A stretch of DNA of 64,000 nt from Aegilops tauschii subsp. strangulata (Eukaryota; Streptophyta; Magnoliopsida; Poales; Poaceae), in the NCBI RefSeq assembly GCF_002575655.3, contig NC_053035.3:86887322-86951321 (forward strand), given 5' to 3'. Shown here piece after piece: positions 35,603-45,178 of the stretch (position 1 is the first letter of the stretch; the number at the start of each line of letters is the position of its first letter). The notes under the pieces are model-generated. The model worked only from the letters and a program-made list of their open reading frames with translations, was not told where the DNA came from and searched no databases. Position numbers and translations under genes: made by a program.

Positions 35603-36431
35603 TACTCCCTCGGATCCCAAATACTCCTTCTGTTCCGAAATGTAGGTCGTTTAAGCGATCGTAGTGTAATTTTCGTCACCTTACGAAATTCTTTCGCTTT
35701 CCCAATTTGCCCTCCCGCATCGCTCGTTCACTGTCCGCACCGCTCGCTCGCTCAGTCGCTCACACCGCTAGCTCCACTCGCTCTCCCCGTCACTCTCCCA
35801 GATCCGCTCGCCGGTGGCCCGCGTCCCCATCGCCAGCCTCCCCTCCGCCACTCCCCCTCGACGTCAGTCTCCCCTCTGCCTCTCCCTCTTGACGTCGCCA
35901 GCCTCTTCCACCACCCCGCCTCCACTCACAGTCTGTATGCGCCGCTGAAAAAAATTGATTTTTTTTGCGCCGGTGACGAGCTTCTATGCGGTGGAGGCGC
36001 GCGAGTGCTCGATCTACGTGTGCCGGTGGATCCACCCCTCCCTTGCTCCGACCTCCACCCCTACAGAAGGCGAAGAAGACCAGTTTGCCGAGCTTCCTCC
36101 TCTCCCGGATCCCCAGGCCCAGCACGACGTCACCGGCGCCCCCGCCGGCGCCCGGCCGGGCGCTTGAAGAGGTGGAACCGGAGTTGTTGCTGGTCGTGGA
36201 GGCCCCCGGGGGAGGCGCTGGAGGAGGAGGCCTCCGCCGTGTCCTTGGGCGGGCTGCCCAGGCCGTCGGTCCGTGGCGAGCGCGGGGAGCCGCTAATCTG
36301 GAGCTCGATCTCGCAGCCAGGGCAGCGCTTGAAGGAGTTGGCGCGGCGGGTCATGTACCCGCCTCCGGCGACGCGGGGGCTGTGCTGGCGCAGGAGGTGC
36401 CGCCACCGTGCTTGGGTTGGTAGCCCATGTG

Positions 36432-37240
36432 GCGCGGGGTGCTTGAGCAGTCCAACTCCCGGTCCAAGGACCTCGGCCTGGACGAACTAGTGGCGGACAA
36501 TTCCGTGGCGTCGGCGCCGTACAACGGGGACGACCTGGAGATGAAGCGGTTCACCATGGAGTTCCTGTCCCATTACTGCAGGTGAGCGATTCGTCTTGTT
36601 TTGGTGCCAGGAACCAGTCTTATCCCCATTGCAGCAGGACATCCAGTCTTGGTTGTTTCGGTGCCAAGAACCTTTGTTGCCTTGCGCTAAGTTTAGGCCG
36701 TTATCGACCTTGCTGAAGTGATATCCCGTCTGTTATGATGTCTGAGGCAGCTTCACCTACTGCGCTAAGTTCAGTCTTGGAGTAGTTACCTTGTGCTACA
36801 ATTTTTTGCTGTGTTATAAAGTGATTCTTGCTGCTGGTGACTTAGTATAGCTTTGGATTTATATAACTGCATCAAATGTTCAGTGTTCACCAATCCTCCA
36901 GATATTAGATGTTGGATTCTCACTCTGCTATGAATCTTGAGATTCTACTGAAACTCTGCTTATAAAGTGATTCTTGCTTCCAATTATTTTTTGGGCATCC
37001 CACTGAAACTCTACTTAGCTAGTGGCTGGTTCTCTATAATGATTGACAATTGCAATGGAGTGAAAGAAATAATTTCTTTTGACTTCACTTTTCTTTTCAG
37101 AAATTAGCTAGTCAAGCAACCAAATGTGGTATCTTGTTCTAATTCCTGAGATATTATCGTAAAAGCAGGTTCTGAAGAATGGTGTGGAGGTGAAGTTGCA
37201 GAGGAATGCCCTGAGTGTCTTGGAAGCTCCAGCTACTGTA
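36432..37240 (+). other. possible captured gene fragment inside the mariner element
   Basis: On the plus strand an open, GC-rich stretch (about 36437-36582) ends at a consensus donor (CAG/GTGAGC). A short coding-like block at about 37170-37238 follows an acceptor-like AAAGCAG and ends at CT/GTAAGA. The reading frames do not join cleanly, so splicing is uncertain. On the opposite strand, 36130-36400 also reads as a Ser/Pro/Arg-rich frame. I do not recognise the source gene. Confidence 0.3.
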
Positions 37241-37649
37241 AGACCATGCCATCATTCACAATGTGTGTAGCAAAAAATGCTTTAAATTGTCAATAACACA
37301 ATCAGACTAAATGTGTTCTTCTTGTTTGTTGCAATCTCAGTACATACTCCATGTATACAGTCTGTTTATCTACTGCAGGTAGAGTGCAGAGTAGCTTCTT
37401 AATCTTGCAGTCCCCTTGCTAGTCATGAATGTTCATTGCTTTGGCGAGGGAACTTCTGTAGTCGAACATGTTTATGTACTTCAGTCTTGTTCTGCATGCT
37501 TAAGCAGTCGAACATGTTTAGATATTCCAGTAGGAGTACTTGTATCTCTGCATAAACTCCAGTCTTGTTTAGTAGGAGTACTTGTATCTCGTACATATAC
37601 TCCAGTCTTGTTCTGAATTTGTTCACTTGCTTACCAGTCTTGTGCAGGG

Positions 37650-37912
37650 CATCTCGACAAGCAACTCCTCAAGCATCTCAACAAGCATCTCGATAAGCAT
37701 CTCAACAAGCAACTCCTCAAGCATCTCGACAAGCATCTCAACAAGCAACTCCTCAAGCATCTCGACAAGCAAATCCTCAAGCATCTCAAAAAGCAACTCC
37801 TCAAGCATCTTAACTAGCATCTCAACAAGCAACTCCTCAAGCATCTCAACTAGCATCTCAACAAGCTACTCCTCAAGCATCTCGACAAGCATCTCAACAA
37901 GCAACTCTCTCC
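37650..37912 (+). repeat. minisatellite with ~24 bp units
   Basis: Variants of AAGCATCTCAACAAGCAACT and shorter sub-units AAGCATCTCGACA alternate over 260 bases. The unit is a multiple of three, so long spurious Ser/Thr-rich or Leu/Glu-rich frames appear on both strands. It abuts the 3' end of the transposase frame. Confidence 0.9.
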
Positions 37913-39403
37913 ATTATCCCAAGATTGTGCAGGGCATTTGCATATACCTCTCGAGGGCATGTAAGTCTTGGAGGTAGCATCCCAAGGTTCTCTAGCCTTT
38001 CCTTGTTCGCATGGGGTATTTTATACCCATTGCCCCCTGCATGGTTCAGGATTTCAATCATGCAAGCTTGTAGAGATAGGAAAACTCTGTTCAGCTTGTA
38101 AACCTCATAGTTTTCAAATTCATCTAGCACACCCTTGATAAGATCCTGAAGCGTTCTAGGGCTTAGACAATCTGTTAGAGATTGCAACGAGTTGAAGAAC
38201 CCAAGCTCAAGGCCATTCAGATCAGGGCTATTGACAGGTTGTTGAATTAGTCGGATATCGAGTCCAGTTCTTTCCACAGCTGCTACAAATTCTGGGTCGT
38301 TAGGCAAGATATGAGGCTTAGCGTTGTCTTGCTGTATATAGATGGTTTGCCCAGCATCATTCTCAGGCCAAGATGCTTGTATTGCTGGCAGTAGGTTCTC
38401 TATCATGAACTCTCTCATTACTTGCCTGTTGACTTTTATGGACTTTGTCTCCAATGTTCCTCTGGGCCTGTTGTCGCTTCTCCTCTGAGCCGAAACTTCT
38501 TTCACAAATGGCCAAATTCCAATTTTTCCAGAGAAGGTCACATTTCCTTCATTATCCCACCTCGGCCTAGCAACAGCTGTCAAGAACATAACCTTTCCAA
38601 TACAACTGCCATTTTGCAGAGTTCTCGTAGGCTCTTCCTCCCCATACAATAGATAATAGTTCCTTTTTTTCTTGGTCATATAGAACCATTTCTTGTCAAT
38701 ATGAATAATGTTGTGCATGGTCTTGAATTTTGGCCTTTCAGTTTGTGTTGTTGTCTCATGGAGCATTGACAAGCAATATTTCATTCTATCCTTCTTGTTC
38801 TTTTCTTCCAGAACTGGCTTCAAACTATTTGTATGCCTCTTTATCAACTTCAGCATGAACTTCCGGTGGAGTGTCGTAGGGCTGCACTGGAGTTGCCAAG
38901 CAAGTGACCTGATAGTAGACCTCCTGTTCGGTGGGATGGTAGGGATTTGCTCTAGATTGATGTCTTTCGGCTTTCTTCCACAATTTCCTTTCCTCTAACT
39001 TGAAACATCTACCTCTAGACCTTTAGCAATTTGCTCCATCGCTTTCTTCCAAATTCTTTGTATATTCCAGACACCCACTCCAAAGAAACTTTCCCCCTCT
39101 ACTCATGCACAATGTATGCATTGCAACATAGGCAGCATATTTTTGTTTGCCATCTAGGCTATCCCTTTTCTGAACTGCTTGCTCAACACCTGCACAAAGA
39201 AAAATATGATCAAATGGAGTACAACAATGCATTTATACAAGTCATTTGAGTCGTTTACTATCTATTCATGATCATTTGAGTCATTTACCTGCATGTTGAA
39301 CAATTTCATCTCCTAGATCTTCATCCATTTCATCTCTTACATCTTCATCCATTTCATCTCCATCTTCTGAAGGTGGGGTGTAGTTGAGGTCTGGGAGATC
39401 CAT
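37894..39403 (-). pseudogene. mariner-like transposase with DD39E triad
   Basis: Exon 1 starts at Met 39403 (MDLPDLNY, typical of plant MLE transposases), is acidic, and ends at a GT donor at about 39286. Exon 2 resumes near 39189 with a KYAAYVAMHT helix. Within the helix-turn-helix part the frame shifts, and a stop replaces Lys after DVSS (about 39000). The C-terminal catalytic part is one open frame of 320 codons (37894-38856). Its first Asp lies in HIDKKWF and its second in QQDNAKPH. The third position, 40 residues further on, is Glu (NGLELGFF), where family members have Asp. The enzyme would cut and paste elements at TA sites. This copy lacks an intact DNA-binding domain and is most likely inactive. 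Confidence 0.85.
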
Positions 39404-40970
39404 GTTTTCCAGGCAACTGAAAAGAACTTTCAAGGTAAGAGGTTGAACTTTCAAGATGCACAACAGTACATTTCGGAAAAGAAAATGACCAAATGGAGTA
39501 GTACCACATTCTTGCATACTTTGTTTGCACTATTCTCTCGCTTGCACTGCTTGTTTAACATTAAATGATCAAATGGAAATGAAAATGATCTTGGAGTAGT
39601 TTAGTGTAGGACTTGGAGTAGTACATGAAACTTTTCCTTCAACTGAAATTAACTAAAACTTTAACTGTCAAAATATCCAGAAGGTTCTAGTTGAGGTTCA
39701 TCAGTAGCAAGTGTAACTACTGTAGTAGCAAGTGTCGCAAGTGGAGTATTGATCCTTTCCAAATTAACACTCCAATTTGAGTATCATTAAAGTAATGTTG
39801 TTAAAGTAATGTAGGAGTATCATTTATTGTTTGTTTCCAAATTAATACTCCTAAATTAAAGTAATGTTGTTAAAGTAATGTAGGAGTATCACTTCCTAGC
39901 CCTTCTTTCTACTTTTTCGAGTAGAATTTTTCAGTTAAAAATTTCAGAATTTTTGCCTGAAATGCTACCGCAAGGAATATTTGAAGACATACTCCATTAA
40001 GTTAGGAGTATGTAGCAGTACTTATTTTGAGTAGCTAGGAATGAAGCTTCCTAGCAATTTGACCAAATTCTGTCATTTACTCCATTTCAATGAAGTTTTT
40101 GTCATTTATTCTGTCAATGGTATTCACTGCAATAATTTGAAAGTACTGATGCATTCAATTTCCATTTGACTTATGCAAACTGAATTTACTCAAATCTCTC
40201 TCAGCCAATAATAAAATCTCTTAGCAATGATGTAAAAATAATCAAATCTCTCCATTTGACTTATGCAGGCCTTATACAATGATGTAAAAATACTCAAATC
40301 TCTCCATTTAATTTCCATTTGACTTATGCAGGTCTTATTACAGTAATAAAATCTCTTAGCAATGATGTAAAAATACTCAAATCTCTCCCAGCCAAAAGAT
40401 GTTTTGTCAGGTCTTATTACAGTACTACTCCAGTCATGAACCTATTTTTGTTGTGTGTGTGTTCTCAGAAAAACAATGTACTCCAGTCTGTTTTCAGTAG
40501 CTGTCTCTCATGATCCTTTAATGAGAAAAAGAATATGTGTAATCCAGATGACAACATTTTCAGTCTATGATTTTACTCCTATTGCAGAGGTTCTTTCAGA
40601 ATTTTCAGAATAAATGATGCACAGTCAACAGTTAATACAGTTTGGTCTGGTACTCCTATTGTCTGAAATGCTACAGTTTATGATCTGCTAGTCCTTTTGT
40701 TCAATTTATTTACTCCATCAGTACTCTATCACTTGAATCAAATTATTTACTCCATCAGTACTCCATCGGTACTCCATCAGTACTCCATCACTTGAATCAA
40801 ATTACCAGTTCAAACTTAGTGATATCTCTGAATTATTCTGCCAAATTCAGTTAACTTGTTCAAATTATTTGTTGAATTATTGGCAGCAAACATTTCTTCA
40901 ATCAAATGCTGGCAGTTCTGAATTACTCCAGGAGAGCACATCTCTTGAATGACTTGAGTATTGTTTATGC
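39404..40970. other. AT-rich part of the mariner element
   Basis: Upstream region of the transposase. It has imperfect direct repeats around 40190-40400 (AATGATGTAAAAATACTCAA recurs three times) and a short TACTCCATCAG repeat at 40730-40795. No gene is seen. Confidence 0.6.
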
Positions 40971-41417
40971 TTGCAGTTCGTTTCCAGCAACAACAGAGAG
41001 ATGTGCTTCAGTAGAGGATCAAATGATCAGAGAGAGGAGATGAACCTGGGCACCAGCCGAGCCCAGCAGCAGCTCCTGGACGTGGGAGAGGAGGAGCGCC
41101 TGCGCCTGGATGCAGTGGCCGGAGGTGGGGACAGAGGTGGAGGTGGAGGAACAGCCTGTGCTCGCCTCCACCTGGGCGCGGGCCAGGAGGAGCCGATGCG
41201 CGTGGGCGACAGCAGAGCACCAGCTCTACTCCGGCGGCGGCAGCGCCTGGGCAGGGGGCGGAGGAGGTGGAGGGTGGGGGCGGAGGTGGAAGACGATGGA
41301 GGTAGAAGACGATCGATCGGATTCAAATTTTGAAAGGGGGTATTCAGGTCAATTGTCACGTTTTCACCTGGTCGGGACGGAAGCCCCGACGACCTACATT
41401 TTGGAACGGAGGGAGTA

Positions 41418-41559
41418 TAAGTCTTTCTAGAGATTCCAACAAGTGACTATATACAAAGCAAAATGAGTGAATCTACCCTTTAAAATATGTCTACATACAT
41501 CCGTATATTGTAGTCTGTTTGAAATGTCTAAAAAGACTTATATTTAGGAACGGAGGGAG
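41418..41559. mobile_element. right part of the interrupted Stowaway MITE
   Basis: It continues the MITE begun at 35605 and ends in TTTAGGAACGGAGGGAG followed by TA. Its internal sequence (GATTCCAACAAGTGACTATA, then TACATCCGTATATTG) is homologous, in reverse orientation, to the MITE at 55547-55706. Confidence 0.85.
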
Positions 41560-41775
41560 TATGTGATAGTATCACAACACTCTTTGGACGATTTATGCAC
41601 GATGAATGAGTTGAGCCTTTAATCAAGTGTCATGCGTGGATTAGAACCTTTGGATCAATAGTTTCGATCACAATATGTATGCGGTATGCCTTCACAAGCA
41701 AAGCAAAGCAATACCAGTTCCAGTCCAGTAAGCGCACAGTGCCCGTCTCGCCTCCTCCGCCACTCGTCCTTCTCT

Positions 41776-42532
41776 ATGCCGATGTCCTGCCTCCACCTCC
41801 GCCGCCGCCGCTCCTACTCCTGCATTTCCACCTCGCCGCCCTCACGCTCCTGGTCTTCGGACGCCGCCTTTTCCGCTGCCGCAGAGCGCGTCCGCGCCGG
41901 GACGCTCAGCCCGGAAGACACACACCACCTGTTCGACCAATTGCTGCGGCAGTCCACTCCGGTCCCGGAGCAAGCCCTGAAAGCCTTCCTCACCGGCCAT
42001 GCCCGTGCGCGGGACACCGACGCCTGGAGAGACGGCCCCCTCCCTTGCCCTCACACTCTTCAACCGTGTATGCCGAGAAGAAGCCGGCCGGCGGGTGGCG
42101 CCGCCCACAGTCCAACACCTACGCCATCCTGATGAACTGCTACTGCCGCGTGAGAACGTCCTGACCTAGGGCTTGCCTACTTCGGCCGCCTCCTAAGAAC
42201 CAGCCTCAAAACAAATGAGGTTGTCGCCAGCACCTTCCTCAAGTGCCTCTGCCGTGCAAAACGGACATATGAAGTTGTGGACGTGCTGCTTCACAGGACG
42301 TCTGTCCTCGGCTATGTGCCAAATTTCTTCTCATACAATATAGTTCTGAAGAGCATATGTGATGACAGCAGGAGACAGCAAGCGCTCGGCCTGCTCCAGG
42401 TGATGGCAAAAGGAGATGATTGCTCCCCCTGTGTGCTGTCATATAGCACGGTCATCAATGGCTTCTTTAAGGAAGGGGAAGTAGGCAAGGCATGCAATCT
42501 ATTCCATGAAATGACCTGGCAAGGGGTTGTGC
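41776..42532 (+). pseudogene. restorer-of-fertility-like PPR gene, 5' part
   Basis: The Met at 41776 opens an Arg/Ser-rich leader suited to mitochondrial import, followed by the conserved pre-repeat region (ERVRAGTLSPEDTHHLFDQL) and the first P-class PPR motifs. The frame is broken at least three times: near 42030-42040, near 42108 and near 42155-42160. Coding potential continues in the next frame each time. From 42163 the frame is open to 42532, where a Mutator-like element interrupts a codon. The rest of the gene continues at 49687. Restorer-like PPR proteins bind mitochondrial transcripts and can suppress cytoplasmic male sterility. This copy cannot make a full protein. Confidence 0.85.
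42524..42532. other. 9 bp target site duplication, left copy
   Basis: GGGTTGTGC directly precedes the Mutator-like element and recurs at 49678-49686. Nine bases is the usual duplication length for this superfamily. Confidence 0.93.
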
Positions 42533-42755
42533 GAGTAAATTGCAGAAAACCTCCAGTTTGAGGACTAGGTTAGCAAAAATCACTACGTTACAGTTTCTTG
42601 GTAAAAAACACCACCTCTCTCGTAAACATTTTGCAAATACCACTGATCGGCGGATCGGGAACCGATAAGTGGATTTATGACAGGTGGGGCTCGTTTTTTG
42701 CCGAAGTGGCACTGTCGGCTGGTCGGACAGCCGTTAGACGCCGTTAGACGGCGCC
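42533..42755 (+). repeat. left terminal inverted repeat of the Mutator-like element
   Basis: It is the inverse of 49455-49677. It ends in GACGGCGCC, which itself follows a short direct repeat, CCGTTAGACG. Confidence 0.9.
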
Positions 42756-42893
42756 GTCGCACTGTGAACTTAAGCGATTCGCTCCTCTGTCTCTCTCTCT
42801 CTCTCACTCACTCTCACTCTTCTCTCGCTCTCGCTCTATTCTTGCTCGCCGCCACCGCTCCGCTCCGCGTCGCGCCGCTGCCGCCGCATCGTC

Positions 42894-44047
42894 ATGGTGT
42901 CTTGGAGTGAAAGCGACGATAGCAGCGAGCACACTAGGGAGTACATCAGCTCTAGTTCTGACGATGGCAGAATGCAGGTAAAATCCTCGACCTAGGGTTA
43001 GGGTTAGGGTTTGTTCTATGATTTGGGGATTTTTTTTCTCAAAGAAGCTTGTGTGTTAGCTGATGAAATGTTATGCATTTCTTTGCACTCCCAGGTCCCT
43101 GCTTCAACTGAGGACTCCGATTTCGAGGGCCCTGAAGATGAAATGTTGGTTTTGTGCCATGGTCACGGGAAGTTAGTAGAGAGGCGCGTTGCTTTTGAAG
43201 GAATTCTAATTGGCAGGAGGTTTCTCTGTTGCGCTGAGAAGGTATATGCTTCTAAGTGACAGCACAATCATTGTTAGGATTTGGCCATTGTTTATTTATT
43301 GTTAAGTTGGGAGACTGTTGAGGCAGTCATTGTTTACTCTTAGGAGAGTGTTGAGTCAGCCATTGTTTACTCTGAGGACAGTGTTTAGGCAGTCATTTTT
43401 TACTCTGGCAAATATGTTAATTATATTAAAGGACAGTGGATGCATGGGTTAGTTTATTCCTAATAGCAGCACATCATTGCTTTCTTTATGATGTACCTTT
43501 AGCTTGGAAGCTTTTAAATATAGTATGTTTAGCTTTGGTTGTGATGAAAGGTTTTAATATGGTTTTGAATACTACCTTATTTTGGGAAGGTAGAGACTAT
43601 GGACTAATTCAATAGATTGATCCTGCTTGGCCCAATACCCTTGAGAATGCATTGCACAAGTTATGGTTGATGTATGAAGAGAGCAAGAGACAAAGGGCTG
43701 AGGACACTCTGATGAATTCTTTTGAAGTTCATAACCTGACACAAGAGAAGAATAAGCTGCAGGCCAGCTATGAGAAGCTGGTTGAAGATGTCAATGCACT
43801 TGTGGATGCCCAGCAACATAGGGTAGAGATAGAAAAGACAGATGCTGAAACCAAGAAGTTGCAGGAGAAGTATGATATGGTGAAGAACCTGGCAGCTGCT
43901 CAGGCCAGTGTCATTAGGAACATGAAGCTCAAGCTAGCTGAAGAGAGGAAGAACTTGCAGATCCAAATTGATGAGCTGTAGAAGAGTGCTGAAGAGAGCT
44001 ATGTGAAGCTGCAGGAGAGCAATGTGAAGCTAGAGGAGAGCATTTGA
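42894..44047 (+). pseudogene. GRF-type zinc finger / coiled-coil protein of the Mutator-like element
   Basis: Exon 1 (42894-42977, acidic and Ser-rich) and exon 2 (43095-43241) join in frame by GT-AG. Exon 2 carries the first half of a GRF-like zinc finger (LCHGHG, then GRRFLCC). The next coding block is open from the Cys-less half of the finger through a long charged coiled coil (about 43650-43978). A frame through EGRDYGLIQ, a stop, then IDPAWP suggests TGG became TAG at 43613-43615. The same change makes an AG, so splicing to 43616 would skip it. TAG at 43979-43981 probably replaced a Gln, since the frame continues to 44047. GRF fingers bind nucleic acid. The role in this element is unknown; its position is that of mudrB. 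It is likely damaged. Confidence 0.65.
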
Positions 44048-44306
44048 AGCTGCTGGGGAGATCAAGGCCATCCTAAATGAATGATCACCTAGCTGTGGAA
44101 GAGGGCGCTATCATTTGGCATTTGCTTACCTTTTGTAGGGTGTGGTTGGCTGTGCTGTAATGAGATTATGGTTTTAATTTCCTGAACTATGGATCTGTAA
44201 TGTACTAATCTAGTACTATGATTATGTATGGATATGAATTAATGCTAAATGTGATGGTATTTAGAGTTGATGGATGAAATCTGATCTGTTTAGAATTTAT
44301 GTATTT
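44048..44306. other. 3' flank of the zinc-finger gene
   Basis: AT-rich sequence following the coding block. No gene is recognised. Confidence 0.5.
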
Positions 44307-44932
44307 GAGCCATCTTTGATGGTTTTGTCGACATTTAGCCTTCATTAGGGTATTTTGGCATCTTTGATGGTTTTGTCGACATCTAGCCTTCATTAGGGTA
44401 TTTTGGCATCTTTGATGGTTTTGTCAACATCTAGCCATCAAATATGGTTTTTAGGCATCTTTGATGGTTTTGTCGACATCTAGCCTTCATTAGGGTATTT
44501 TGGCATCTTTGATGGTTTAGTCGACATCTAGCCATCAAATAAGGTTTTTAGGCATCTTTGGTGGTTTTGTCGACATCTAGGCATCAAATAGGGGTTTTAG
44601 GCATCTTTGGTGGTTTTGTCGACATCTAGGCATCAAATAGGGTTTTTAGGCATCTTTGGTGGTTTTGTCGACATCTAGGCATCAAATGGGGGTTTTTAGG
44701 CATCTTTGGTGGTTTTGTCGACATCTAGGCATCAAATAGGGTTTTTAGGCATCTTTGATGGTTTTGTCGACATCTAGCCATCACCTAGGGTTTTTTGGCA
44801 TCTTTGATGGTTTTGTCGACATCTAGCCATCACTAGATTGTTTTGGCATCTTTGATGATTTTGTCGACATCTAGCCATCATTAGATTGTTTTGGCATCTT
44901 TGATGATTTTGTCGACATCTAGCCTCATCATC
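44307..44932 (+). repeat. 49 bp tandem repeat, about 13 copies
   Basis: Each unit contains GCATCTTTGATGGTTTTGTC followed by GACATCTAGCCATCAAATA. The two parts are partly self-complementary (TTTGATGG against CCATCAAA), with a central GTCGAC palindrome. Copies start near 44307 and recur every 48-50 bases. The array lies between the convergent genes of the Mutator-like element. Confidence 0.93.
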
Positions 44933-45178
44933 ACGAAATGTATGATAACCTCATCATCAAAAAATGCACCAGGACAGATTTGGTCTTAATCTTAATCATA
45001 AAATACTTGAAGCATCATAGTATCACAACTTAACTTAAACAACTCAACTACATGACCATGACAATAGTTTCACACAACCAAATCGACAATAGTTTGACAC
45101 AACCAAATTGACCATCACAAGAGTTTTCACACAACCAAACTGACCATCATCACAAGAGTTTTCACACACCTAAATGCA

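Larger units (their letters stand above)
35624..41415 (-). mobile_element. mariner-like DNA transposon (plant MLE), 5.8 kb
   Basis: The terminal inverted repeats are CTCCTTCTGTTCCGAAATG (left) and CTCCCTCCGTTCCAAAATG (reverse of right), continuing GTAGGTCG, flanked by duplicated TA. It carries a mariner transposase pseudogene on the minus strand (37894-39403). The rest includes GC-rich, exon-like sequence at the left (35700-36600), a minisatellite (37650-37912), and AT-rich repeats at the right. The ends resemble Stowaway ends, the MITE class mobilised by this superfamily. Confidence 0.88.
35605..41559. mobile_element. Stowaway MITE interrupted by a mariner-like element
   Basis: The left 17 bases plus TA (CTCCCTCGGATCCCAAATA, 35605-35623) and the right 142 bases (41418-41559, ending GGAACGGAGGGAG) form one Stowaway of about 160 bases. 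It is flanked by TA at 35603-35604 and 41560-41561. Its body matches the MITE at 55547-55706. The interruption lies at an internal TA duplicated by the mariner insertion (35622-35623 and 41416-41417). Confidence 0.85.

Noticed and set aside
35582..36490. 302-codon ORF on the plus strand
   Set aside because: It starts outside the mariner element, crosses the Stowaway and mariner ends, and has low-complexity Pro/Arg/Ser content. It is a product of GC-rich sequence.
37582..37977. Ser/Thr-rich 131-codon ORF and its Leu/Glu-rich antisense partner
   Set aside because: Both arise from the 24 bp minisatellite, whose unit length is a multiple of three.
44307..44932. Regular repeats that could suggest a CRISPR array
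   Set aside because: Adjacent units repeat over their whole length with no unique spacers, and the sequence is nuclear plant DNA. It is a tandem array inside a transposon.
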